Assembly (NCBI GenBank): GCA_039613835.1 | Contig: CP154827.1 | Coordinates: 342,501 to 406,500, forward strand | Source of the DNA: Acetobacteraceae bacterium | Lineage (GTDB): Bacteria > Pseudomonadota > Alphaproteobacteria > Acetobacterales > Acetobacteraceae | Direction: 5' to 3' | DNA length: 64,000 bases | Shown: in pieces, positions 10,621 through 21,699 of the stretch | Layout: each line of letters opens with the position of its first letter | How positions within the stretch are numbered: the first letter of the stretch is position 1 | Notes under the pieces: generated by a model | Seen by the model: the letters and a program-made list of their open reading frames with translations, nothing else | What the model was told of the DNA's origin: nothing | The model's database searches: none | Translations under genes and position numbers: made by a program

Positions 10621-12175
10621 TCATCGATCCCGCTTCTGCGCAAGCGCGACAAGTTTCTTACGGTCAAGCTTCCCGACGGCAGTTTGCGGCCAGAGGGAGA
10701 TCCACGCATATTGATCCGGAATTTTATAGGCGGCCATGCCCTTTTCCCGCAGAAATTCCCGAATGGCGAGGTCGGACAATTTGCGCGACGCGTCTCTGAG
10801 GAAAGCGCGGATGCGTTCCCCGAGATGCGGGTCAGGCGCCGCCACCGCGATTTTCTCTCCCGCGCGGTTGATCTCCTCCTTCAACCGTCCCATGACAGTG
10901 ATGTTACCGTCTGCATCCTGACATACGAGGTCACCGGTGCGGTAATAGCCCTCTGTCGTAAAGGATACGGCATTATGCGCGGCTGCATTATAATACCAGC
11001 TGATTGTGTAGGGTCCGCGCGTCAGGAGTTCACCCGTCTCCCCCGGTGCCACCTCATGGCCGTCCATATCGACAATCATGATGTCATCTTCCCACGACAT
11101 GGGGCGTCCCTGTGTATTGAGGATGACATGCTGCGCGTCATCAAGCCGCGTGTAATAAATCAGCCCTTCCGCCATGCCGTAAACCTGCTGGGTGGTGGTA
11201 TTAAAGACCTGTTGCGCCTGCTTAACTAACGTCGTATCAACCCGCGCCCCGCCGATCTGAAGAAGACTGAGGCTGGAGAGATCGCTGCTTTACCATGTCC
11301 ACGCCTCAATCCAGAGGCGCAGTAAGGGCGGCACGAGCACGATGTGGGTGACGGAATCTCTTACGATCAGCGGCATGATTTCATCGCATGAAGCCGCGTT
11401 TTCCAGCACCACCCGGCCCCCGCGGGAAAGCACACCTAAAATGCCGGGGCTGGAAAGGATGAAATTATGCGCACCCGGCAGGATGGCAAGATAGACGGTA
11501 GTTTCATCCACACCCGCCATCTCGGCGGAACGAAGAAAAGTGAAAGCGTAATCCGCATGGGTGCGCGGGATGAGCTTGGGCGTGCCTGTCGTCCCGCCTG
11601 AAAGGAGAAGCAGGGCGAGATCGGTGAGGGCGGGTGGTTGGACCGGATGGAACGGCGCATCCAGCGCGGGAAGTTGCAGAAAATCCGCGAGAAACGTCCG
11701 TGCCATCCAGCACAATGAGGCGCAGGAAGGGATGCGCCTGCTGAAGTGACCGGGCAAGAACCTCATACTGAAATCCATGAAGTTCTCGCGCGGCAAAATA
11801 GGCAACGGGCTGCGCGTTTGCGACCAGCGCGCTGAGATCATGCAATCTCTGCGCCGGCATGGCCATGATGGGATTGATGCCAAGGCGAAGCGCGGCCAGC
11901 AGAGTCGTGACAAGGCCGATGCTGTTCGGCATCTGGATCAGGATACGATCGCCTTTTTTCAGCCTCGAATTTTGAAGGGCGCCAGCCAGACGATCAACGC
12001 GATGGTCCAGAGCGGCGTAAGTCATGCTTTCATCGCCATGCACCAATGCGATGCGGGTCCCCCATTTACGCGCCCACTCTGTCAGCATCTCACCGATTGG
12101 CGCTTTGAGGGCGATGCCGTCGATTGTAAGCGGCCTTGTGGAATGGGCGAGATCGTGATCAGGCTGGTCAAGCAT
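10621..12175 (-). pseudogene. entE: 2,3-dihydroxybenzoate-AMP ligase (EntE/YbtE-like), stop plus frameshift
   Basis: This stand-alone aryl-acid adenylation enzyme activates the aromatic starter and loads it onto an aryl carrier. ATG 12175 follows a GGAGGG ribosome site and overlaps the end of the thioesterase gene. The N-terminal part holds KGDRILIQMPNSIGL. The frame shifts near 11700 into LLLSGGTTGTPKLIPRTHADY (the AMP-binding core A3), then AHNFILSSPG. An in-frame TAA stands at 11290-11292. The same frame then continues with QIGGARV, QQVYGMAEGLIYYTRLD, YYRTGDLV and the C-terminal lysine motif GKLDRKKL. Joined length is about 515 residues. Ser in SSPG at the position of DhbE Ser240 suggests dihydroxybenzoate rather than salicylate. 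Confidence 0.83.
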
Positions 12176-12900
12176 GGTCAGCACCCTCCATCTTGACGAC
12201 ATTATCCGCATGGGCCGCGACGATGTGACTCAAAAAACCTTCCGGGTCGCGCGTGGGATAAAAGTGATCGCCGGGAAATGTGACGGATCGGACAAGGCGG
12301 TAAAGCCACGGCGTCCAGGCCAGAACCTCCGCCGTAAGCGCCTCCTGATCATCCTCACCCGACATCAGCATTGTCGGCGTCTGAATGAGGCGCTTCATGT
12401 CATCGCGCCCATAGGATTCCGTCGCTGAAAAATCCCCGCGCAGCATCGGCATGAAGATTTCCAGGATCAGGGGATTATTTTTGACCATACGACCGCTCAG
12501 CCTTGTGCGAGGTTTAAGATGTGGGGCATGACATCCGGACAAAACCAGCAAATCCGGTGACCTCCCTGCGGCTTCCAGCCTGAGGCATGTTTCAAAGGCG
12601 ATCTGCGCGCCCATACTATGTCCGGCGAGGATGATGCGTCGGTTTCTGAAACCGGCATGAAGGAGCGCGTCCGCGACCTCATCTGCCAGGGCGGTGACGT
12701 CATAAGTCAGAGGGTCATCCATCCGGTGATCACGACCGGGATAAGTAACCATGGCGATATCAAGCGCTGGTGACGTGACATGCCGCCACTGCCGGAAAGC
12801 GCCGATTCCGACGCCCGCATGGGCACATGATGATGGTGAGATCTGAATGCGTCTCGTTAAGCGGTGTCAGACAACTGGGGTGCGCGATATTATTCACCAT
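12168..12900 (-). pseudogene. ybtT: Type II thioesterase (YbtT-like), frameshifted
   Basis: External thioesterases clear wrongly loaded carrier domains in NRPS/PKS systems. The main part (12168-12752) shows TYPGRDHRM, the nucleophile motif AGHSMGAQIAFE and the C-terminal GDHFYP histidine region. The start is in another frame: ATG 12900, then LTIIMCP. After one missing base near 12825 the frame gives HAGVGIGAFRQWRHV, the normal oxyanion-hole region, and joins the main part. Total length is about 243 residues, as in YbtT. It lies between the ybtU-like and entE-like genes, the same position as in Yersinia. It overlaps the entE start by 8 bases. Confidence 0.8.
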
Positions 12901-12969
12901 ATTCTCTCCCATGCAGAGGACGTGGCGCATGTATTGATGTGCAGGGTTTCAGGCGGTGTGACATTGTGC

Positions 12970-14001
12970 TCATGCGCCGGGGCCGGTGCAGTGCAGAATG
13001 GATTGCCACGCGGCGGCGACTTGATATTGATGTGACGCGTGCGCGTATAACGGCGTCCTCGCCATCCAAAGCCGTGCAGATCGCCTCAAGCAGGCGTCGC
13101 ACGCAGGTCGGGGCATCATGCTCGAAAATCCGTTGCCATGTCTCCGGCCCCTCATGCAGGATCTGCCGCGCTGGCAGTTTGAGGCGCAGACGTGTCTCAG
13201 GCGGGCCGTCATACAGGGTTGTGCTGGCCTCCATATGGGCGGGGTCAAACCAGTTACCCACCCATATGACCGGGCCGTAACTTGAGGTCAGGCTGAGGTA
13301 ACCTTCCTGCCAACCCAGCAATATCTGGTGCATGACCAGACTGTGCATGTCTGGATCTTCCAGATCAATGTAGTTTTGCAGGAAGAGTGAGATATCAGTC
13401 CGGCCGCAGGTCAGACGCAATGAGTCAGCATGGAGCCCGTTCAGGATCCTTGAAGACGTTTCCGGCAGGGTGATCGGATGGGCCATTACCTGAAGCAGCA
13501 GGTCGAGGCCGGAATAGAGTAATTGCCGGCTCGTGGTAAGGGTGGCGATCTGCGGGGCGACGCGGATTTGAATCTGACGGGCCGTGTCGATCCAGATTTT
13601 CCCGGCTGTCGCGCTGCTGTAAAAGCTGCTGACCCAATAAACCCGGCGCAATTCGCGTGCCAGTTTCTGCGGGCGGGCGACTTCCTCCGGGTGGACGGGA
13701 TGTTCCTGCACGACATGAAGGCCCCGGCACAGCAGGCTTTCCGCCAGGCGGGGACGCCCTCACCCCCGACGATGGTGGAGCGCACAACCACGCAGGCCAT
13801 GTCGATATCCCGGGGCACGTCTTCAAGACGCGTATAAAGCGGCACCCCGAAAGCATGGGCGAGTTTACGCGACCGCTCACTGCCATTGGCCATGATCACT
13901 GCCAGAGGGACACCGAGCATATCATCAAGGAAAGCATTGGCGTAGATCTCACCAAATTTCGTACCGACGATCAGAACGCGGCGCGGGTGTCTCTCCGTCA
14001 T
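12970..14001 (-). pseudogene. ybtU: Thiazolinyl imide reductase (YbtU/Irp3-like), frameshifted
   Basis: YbtU reduces a thiazoline ring of the growing siderophore to thiazolidine, using NADPH. The start ATG 14001 shares ATGA with the stop of the PKS-NRPS gene. The N-terminal part has the Rossmann segment RVLIVGTKFGEIYANAF and VVRSTIVGGEG. The frame changes near 13745 to GLHVVQEHPVHPEEVARP, the signature stretch of this reductase family, and runs through the C-terminal alpha/beta domain (VMAHPITLPETSSRIL, YLSLTSSYGPVIWVGNW). A second change near 13030 leads to QYQVAAAWQSILHCTGPGA and the stop at 12970. Reassembled length is about 343 residues. The presence of this gene implies that the product had a thiazolidine ring. 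Confidence 0.8.
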
Positions 14002-16240
14002 GATACGGTGACTCCCAACCACTCATTGACGCGTTTGGCCACCTCAAGCGCCCATTTTTCATGAAGCAGGAGAGACCAGTGATCTGTTGGCAATGTCTGA
14101 TATTCCGCCTGCTGAAAATAAGGGGGACAGTCTTCCGCCGCGCCCCCCAATGTTGAGGCCGTGAGGCGGCGCGAATGCACAGGCAGCGTCGCGGTGGCTC
14201 AAAATCAATGTCATGCCCCCGCAATAATTTCAGCAGACTCAAAGTCTGTTGCAGCATCGCGTCGCTGATCGGAAATTTTCCGGCCAGTGTGTCGGGTCGC
14301 GCAGAAATCCGCTGCCAGAACCGGCTCAATCAGAATAAGGTCAACGCTCTTCCCGCGTCGTGAGACGATCCGCGTGCATGATTGCGCGAGGAACGCGCCA
14401 TATGACCAGCCAAGCAAGGTAAGCGTGCCGTCAATTCCGGCTGCCAATATGAACTCGGCATAGCGCATGGCGAGGCCGTCAAGAGTTTCGATCCTCGCCA
14501 GGGAGGCGAGCTCCAACCCGTAAGTCGTCGCTTCAAGATGTTGGGTGAGTGGCAGATAGGCCGCAACGCCCAACATCTTGAAGCATGGAAAACGAAGATA
14601 TGCATTCCCGCCTCCTTCCGCGTGAGGGTAATCGGCGCGTGGCCGCGATGGGCTGCGGGCGGGGTGAGGGACGCGCAGAATGAGCGCAATTGCGGGTTGG
14701 CGAAAAGCCGTTGCAGGCTGACACCCTCAAACCCGGCACGGGCAAGATGGGCCACCACGCGGGTCGCGATCAGACTGTCCCCGCCCGCGTCGAAAAAGTC
14801 ACTTTCGAGGGAAGTGGGCCGTCCCAGAAATTCCCGCCAGATTTTGAGTACGGCGTCCTCAACGTCATTCGGGAGAGTATTGGAGGGGCGTATCGTCAGG
14901 TCGTCATGTTCAGCCTGTTCCGTCTCAGAGGTTTTGCGGCGTGGGGAATGCAGCGTCTCTCGCTGGCGCAGGGTCAATGTGGGCAGGTCCATGCCATGGC
15001 GCGCGCGTAAACGCTGCGCAATCGTGGTGAAGTCCGGTCGGTGGATGCGCGTGGCTGTCGCGAGGATCAGATGTTGGCGCAGAGGTGACGCGGCTTCCTT
15101 CGGATAAGTGAGGGGGACGTCGAAACCATTCTGCACCAGAAGCTCCCGCCAGCGCGGCATGGGGAGGAAGGCCTCATGGGTTTGGTGTCGGAAATCATGA
15201 TAGCCATGGAGACCCTCCAGAAAGCCAATTGTTGCCAGTTGGAGGGCGGAATGAGGTTCTGTCGCTTCGATAATCACGAATGCGCCACCGGGTTTGAGCA
15301 GCCTGCCCATGCGCCGCAATGTCCGCCCGATATGCGTGGCATCATGCAGGACATTACCTGCGATGACCACATCGTAACCCCCTTCGATCATGAGACCTGC
15401 ATCAAGCGGGGCATTAATGTCGAGGCGTTGAAACGCCATGAAATCATGGCCCCGGAAAGCCCGTCGCGCCTCATTCAAAAAGAGCGCCGATATGTCAGTA
15501 AACACATAGCGGGCAATACGGTGTGCGATGGCGGGGAGGAGGGTGCGTGTCGTGGCCCCCGTGCCGCCGCCGATTTCGAGAATGGAGATGGGGCCGTCAG
15601 ATGACTCAGCGAGATGGGCTGCGACGGTTCTGGCAACATCATGGAGATGTTGCGAGACGGGATTCGTCGCGTAGAAAACATCCATGATCCGATGTTGCTC
15701 ATCATAAAGCAGATCCAGCGCATTCGCTTCACCGGTGAAGAGCCGACCATGGTGCGTCGTGCAGCGCGCAAGATAATCGAGGAGTTTCGCCACCCAAGCG
15801 GGGATGCCCGCCATTGGCGCTTCTATTTCAGGCGCGGCTTGTTCCTGAATCGCGGTAAAGAATGCCCCGTCCTGCGTCAGAATGTGCGTCGTAACGAGTT
15901 TCTAAAGCCACTGCATCAACAACCGATGATGCTTCGGTATGATGTTGAGCGCTCTCCTGATGTCGGTAAGAGCGTGCTTTTGATCGGCATGGGTGAAAAG
16001 ACCGGCGTGACGCAAGGTGCGCATTAATGCCGCAAGCGCACGAGTTTCAATAAGCGTCCAGGTCCGGCTGACCTCATCGCACAAATCTGTCGAGAGCACG
16101 GGAAGAAGCGACGGAGGCGGCGTATGGGCAGGGTGAAGCGGCGTTTCGGGAGAGGCGTTGATAGCGTCTGTAACGACGTCAATCATGCATTGCTCCGGGA
16201 CGGAGAAGTCAGCCTGCACCCGCGCAATGCCCGGCAGGCT
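13998..16240 (-). other. Second methyltransferase, peptidyl carrier and thioesterase domains of the Irp1-like gene
   Basis: The methyltransferase has LEIGGGTGATTRTLLPA and LLKPGGAFVIIEATEP in an uninterrupted frame. The carrier domain has SDFFDAGGDSLIATRVVAHL. The C-terminal thioesterase has LTLLGWSYGAFLAQ (Ser nucleophile, near 14406) but is spread over three frames, ending HWSLLLHEKWALEVAKRVNE and the stop at 13998. Confidence 0.78.
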
Positions 16241-16319
16241 GCGCATGTCGCTTTCAATCGTCCGACAAAGGCGGGTCGCGGTGTCTTCACATCCTCGCCA
16301 ACGCGGTACGGGGTCATAC

Positions 16320-17910
16320 TAATGCCCGTCAGGGTGAAGAGCAGCAAGGATTGTCTCTTCCATCAGTTCCGGCTTCTCAGCCAGGCCACGCAGCAAATGG
16401 GTGTAGGTCGTGAAAGCGTCGGCACAAAAATTTTCTGCAAGGACATTATCCCTGCCATACCAGTTGAAAACCAGCGCCCCTTCAATTTCCATCACCTGAT
16501 GGTCAAGCCAGACTTGCGGCGTCTGGGTAAAAACATGGGTCGGGTCGCCAAGAAAACTCTGTATAGCCTGGTCAATACTCAGGCCGTCCAGAGTCATCCC
16601 CAACATGCTGGTAAAGACAATGAGCATTTGCGGCGCTTGGGCGTGGCCCTGAATTCTGGCCAGCTCACGCAGAAGCTCGACGCCATTGACCTCTTTATGT
16701 TGCAAAGCGGCCTGAAGTGCTTCAGGACCGACGTAAAATCCCCAATTACATGATCAATTTCCTCATGCACGGCCTGACGGTCAAACATGGTGAGGTTAAG
16801 GGTAAATTCCGGCTGCCGCGCCCAGATTTCCAACGTGCGCGCAAATATTGTCAGGAGTCCGACGGAAGGCGTCACCCCCCCAATTTCTCCAGCGCGCCTT
16901 GAGGGCCTGCCAGTCTTCCGCCTCGATGCGTCCCGTCAGCGTCACAAGCCGGGGCCGGAAGGGTTGACTTTGAGTATTGAGTGGCAGGGCGGGGGACGGG
17001 GGCAGGTCGTAAAGGCCGTCGCACCAATAAACCCAGTCTGCCTGCCATGCGGCACTTTCCCGCCGCGCGGCCTCTGCCATGACATAATCTCGGAAAGTGA
17101 TGGAGAGCGCCGGGAGGGTCTCACCCCGATAGGCGGCGGCGAGGTCATCCATCATGATTTTCAGGCTGCGCACGTCGAATAAAAGGAGATCGAGATGCAG
17201 GTGCAGTCGATAACGGTGCTCATCACATGTTGAAATGGCGATGTCGAAGAGAGGCCAGCGATCCGTCGGCAGAACGCGTGATGAAAGCGCCTCCCGGAAT
17301 GACAGAAGATCTTCCTCACGTTGTGCTGGCGTCAGTTCGGTCACGTCACGTCGGGTAGGGGTGTAAAGAGGGACTGATTCAAGGACATGTTGCTGGCCGT
17401 CAGATGCAATGATGATGCGCAGCATGTCGTGACGCCGGATCAAAGCGTTCCATGCCGCCGTGAAGCGATCCGGGTCGATCTGACGGCGGTCAAGATCCCA
17501 CTCGAAAAGAATGTGACAGGCGATCCCGCCATAGGCGATGAGCTCCGTTCGGCCCACCCAGTAAGCATTTTGGATCGGCGTCAGCGAAAAGGGGGCGAAG
17601 CGGTTTTTATCGTCATGTTGCAGATGGATGGCGGCGGGCGGGGATATCTCCGCATGGCGCGTCACGTGGAGAGATTGCGCGATGGCGTTGATCGTCTTTC
17701 CCGCATCGATCATGCGCGCGTCGAGGCGTCGGGTGCTGCGCTTCTCAATGAGGCTCCGCAATTCGAGCAGAAGGAGGGAATCCACGCCTAATTCGACCAA
17801 GGTTCTGGTCCGGTCGATCGCTGTGATATCGAGCAGGCGCAGAAGCGTCCCGATTATTTGTGCCAGCCAGTTTCCCGCCTCATCCTCCGTCGCAAAATGG
17901 ATGCGTGAAC
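16320..17910 (-). other. Acyl carrier and condensation/cyclisation domains of the Irp1-like gene
   Basis: The carrier domain shows LVELGVDSLLLLELRSL with its attachment Ser. It is followed by the Cy domain: APFSLTPIQNAYWVGR at its start, the cyclisation motif DLLLFDVRSLKIMMDDL (DxxxxD form rather than HHxxxDG) and, after a frame change near 16890, VFTSMLG and VFTQTPQVWLDHQVMEIEG. A Cy domain makes a thiazoline ring from a cysteinyl residue. Confidence 0.78.
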
Positions 17911-18070
17911 CGTCCTGCCTGGCGGGCTGGGATGTCGGGAGGCACGGGAGCGTTGATAAGGTCACGGTGAATGTCATTCAGAGCGTCAGGGATCAGGCGC
18001 ATCGCCAGGCGGTTCCGCCGGGACCGCATCACCGCTTGCTCAAGGTGCCAAAGCCCTTCGCCCGGCGTGA

Positions 18071-18960
18071 TCAACCCCATACCCTGCGCGGCGAGGCGGC
18101 TCTGAAGCCCGTCATCATCGGCCCTGCCGAGTCCGCGCCAGGCACCCAGGCGATGGATATCACTTTCAATGCCGTGTCGCTTCGTTGCGCCTCCGCAAAC
18201 CCGTCGAGATACCCACAGGCTGAAGCATGGGCCGTCTGTCCGGCCGTGCCCATCATCGCCGCAGCGGAAGAATAAAGGAGGAGGTAACGGCTGCCATGCG
18301 CGGCCAGCCAGCTTTGCAACGCGTCAGAAGCTTCCGCTTTGACGGCCCAGACACGCTTGAATGCCGCTTCATCCTCCTCTGGAATAAGGCTGTCCTCGAT
18401 CAGCCCGGCCGCATGGATGACGCCGGCAACACCGCCCTCCGCAGCGAGTTCCTCAAGCGCACCCGTGAGCTGATGGTGATCCGCCACATCGCAGGGCAGC
18501 CAACGCAATGTCGCGCCATACGATATCCGCGTCCTTTCTGCGAAATCCCGCCAATCTGCAGGAGCACGTGGTGCCAGGATTGCAATCTGCGCGGCGTGAT
18601 GCGCGGCCAGCCAGGCGATCGTCAGGCGGCCAAGCCCGCCAAAACCACCTGTGACAACATGCCACCCTGGAATATCGAATGCGGACGGGGGTAACGGTTG
18701 GGCGTTCGCGGAAAGCGGCACAATGCCTTGTCGTCTCGCTGTGCCATCCCTCACCATCACGAAGCGCGCTCCCCCTTCAACGCCGCATAACCCGGTGAGG
18801 AGATCCGCCGCTTCTGACGAATGGTCAAGGTCGATAATCGCTATTTTGTGCTGGGGACATTCCTGCATCGCGACTTTCATCAGCCCCCACACGGCGCGGT
18901 GCGTCGGTTGGACGGGGCGTCCTGACCATGTGACGAGGCATTTCGGGTCACGATCACAAG
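18071..18960 (-). other. Ketoreductase domain of the Irp1-like gene, catalytic Tyr replaced
   Basis: The NADPH-binding motif VVTGGFGGLGRLTIAWLAA and HAAGLIEDSLI are normal, and the catalytic Ser is in LLLYSSAAAMMG. The following segment is GQTAHASACGYLDGFAE, where ketoreductases normally have GQANYAAANAFLDA. The catalytic Tyr position holds His (codon CAT) and the conserved Asn position holds Cys. If the alignment is right, the domain would be inactive even without the frameshifts around it. Confidence 0.68.
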
Positions 18961-19142
18961 CGGGGTGGCGGCCCTCTCGGTGATATGATGCTTCACCGTC
19001 TGCAACAGTGCGAGAGGATCCGTTTTTCCAACGCGGAGGAGGTGGAGTATCATGCGCGACGCTTCGATGAGATATTAATTCCAGAGCGATGGATCGGCGT
19101 TACATTTTGACCAGTCCGCCAGATAAAAACCGTCTGACGTTA

Positions 19143-20340
19143 AAGGGCGCACCAAGCACAGGATGTTGGTTCTCCGCTGGCGCAGGCAAGTCTGGCGATG
19201 ACGCAATCGGGCAGCCAGTCAATTCGGGCAAATCCGGCTGCGCGGTATTGCTTTCGCCATAGCTCTTTTGTCAGGAAAACTTGGCCGTCACGCTCTTCCA
19301 GGTCAAGAAGGGGCGATACTAGTGGCCCGAAAACGAAATCAAACAACCGCATGGGCTGCGTGATTTCCCGCAGGAGGAGGCGACCGCCCGGTTTGAGGAG
19401 GGACCGTATCCGTGTCAGCGTATGCCCGACATGATCCGTCGCATGTACGACATTGGCGGCGATGATCAGGTCATAAGTGCCGCCTTCGAAGCCCTGCGTC
19501 TCGGGGGTCTTTCTGCAAATCCAGAACGCCATAATGCATGAAAGGATGAGCGGCGAATTTCTCCTCCGCGCGCCGCGTGAAAACCGGCGATATGTCCGTA
19601 AAATGGTAAAGGACCTGATCCACCGCGCTGATCGCAGCAACCATTGCGCTGGTTGTGCCGCCCGTCCCCCCCCGCCAACCTCCAATATACGGAAAGTTTT
19701 GGGACGTACGCTTTCCTGCCGTAACATGCCCGTAAGAATTCCGGCGGCAATTTCATTAAAATAACGCCCGAAGCTGAAGTCCTGATAAAGAACTTCCACG
19801 CCGCGCGACTCCCCTTCGGGAAAGATGATCTCGACCGGTGCCACCTGCCCGCGCAGCATATCGAATAATTGCGCGCCCGCGCGTTCAACAGTGGCAGGGA
19901 TGGCATGCAGGCCTTCACAGCATGAGGCCAGATTATCGAGCAGTTTGGCGCAGGAAGCGTGCGAAATGCTGTCGGGTCGGGCGGGTCGGTAACGCTCACC
20001 CGTCCGTACGTAGTAACCGTCCTCAACGCACGCCTCAACCATACGGCCCAGTAATTGCCGGTATCGTGGCAGGAGCCGCCCGCCGCGCAGGATTTCGGAG
20101 AGTGTGACGCCATCCTCCCGCCATTCACCGATGCAGCAAAGAATGAGCCGATCGAGATAAACGGCGTGGAGGGGGCGCGCAGTCATAAAGCTTCTCAAGG
20201 CGAGGGAGCTCAAGCGTGGTGGCGTGAGTCAGCGCCGTGTGACGCCCCTGATCAAGTCCGGCACGAAGACGCGGATGATCAGCCTGCATGTGCTGCGCCA
20301 TTTCCCTTTCATCCCGCCAATGACTGACCGGTCGAATGCA
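19143..20340 (-). other. C-methyltransferase domain of the Irp1-like gene
   Basis: The SAM-binding loop begins FRILEVGGGG and is then shifted out of frame near 19690. It resumes at PETQGFEGGTYDLIIAANVV and continues through SLLKPGGRLLLREITQP to the end. The missing middle (LYHFTDIS-like) is found in a neighbouring frame. It belongs to the PKS half, where HMWP1 adds two methyl groups to the malonate-derived carbon. Confidence 0.7.
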
Positions 20341-20479
20341 TAAAGCGAGGCATGAATGCGGCGTTCTGAAATGGCGAAAATCTGCCGCCAATCCAAATCA
20401 ATCGCAGCGGTAAAGAGGGAGCATTGCGCCTCTTCCAGTTTCTCCGCGGCGGAGACGTGGCGCTGGGCGGAGGCGATCC

Positions 20480-21500
20480 AACGATGGGAGGTGGATGGTC
20501 ATACTCTGTGCGATACGGGTCAGGACCGCATCAGGGCCGATTTCCAGAAATACGTCTGCGCCCGCCTTAAAGGCTTTATCAGTCGCATCCTTGAAGCGGA
20601 CGGGTACCTGAAGATGCTGTCCCCAAAAACCTTGCCTGTTGAGATCGTCACTTGATACAAAATCACCATGACAGGTTGATATCAGCCTGACCTCGCCATC
20701 TCACGCCCTCAATTTACCGGCTTCCGTGTTAAACCGGTCCAAAATCGGGTCCATGAGCCGAGAATGCGCGGTCCCGGCAATGGGCAGATGGCTGAAGGGG
20801 GTGCCGGCCTGCTCCAGGGCGGAGGCCAGTTTCTCAATCGCGTCGGCTGACCCTGAAAGCACAATCTGTGCCGCACCATTGATGGCGGCGATGTCGAGCT
20901 CGAACCGCTCTGCCCAGTCACGGGCCGCGTCTTCCCCCATATGCAGGTTGATCATCCCGCCTTTTTGCGCTGCGTCCATCAGGGCGCCGCGATGGCAGAG
21001 AAGCGGCATGACGACTTCCAGATCCAACATGCCTGCAATGACGGCGCCTGCATATTCCCCGACCGAATGGCCGATGATGATGGCTGGCTGCGCGTAACGC
21101 ATCTCCGTGAGGCGTGCGCCCGCATCCCTCAATAGCACCCTCACGCAATGAAACGGGCAGGACCGTGTCGCAGGAGGCGATGCAGCGCGCCAGCATGGCG
21201 GCGAAATCAGGTGATGCCTCGACATAGCTGCGCGCCATTGCCGGCCAATGCGCGCCCTGACCGGTGCAGAGAAACGCGATTTTACAGCGCACTCTGCCAT
21301 TATAACGCAGCCCGTCGGGATGGGCCCTTCCGAAAATGCTTTCAGTAGATTGCGGCTTCGGTTATCCAGGCGCAGGGCCAGGCGATGTCGCAAATCAAGC
21401 TGCCGCGCCATCAGCGCCGTGTGCGCAAGATCTTGAGGGTTCTCACAGTCAAGCGCCTTGGCGTAATGGCCGGAGAGGCGCCGCAAAGCGGTTTCAGATG
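20480..21500 (-). other. Acyltransferase domain of the Irp1-like gene
   Basis: The nucleophile motif GHSVGEYAGAVIAG is intact, followed by PIAGTAHSRLMDPILDRF. The position usually read as HAFH in malonyl-specific domains is GTAH here. The C-terminal FLEIGPDAVLTRIAQ is found after a further frame change, near 20500-20560. Frame changes also separate the N-terminal piece RCKIAFLCTGQGAHWPAMAR near 21250. Confidence 0.75.
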
Positions 21501-21699
21501 CCGCGCTCAGCAGTAGGACGGGTCGTTGCGCATGAGAGGCGCCTGGCGGTGCCCCTTTTTGACGCTGCGGCGTGACATGCCGTAGTTTGTCAGGCAGGGA
21601 GCCGATAATAACGTGGCAATTCGTCCTCCCGATCTCGAAAGATGAGATCCCGGCATGACGCGGCGTTGACGACCAAGGCAAACTCGCCGTCGGGATATG

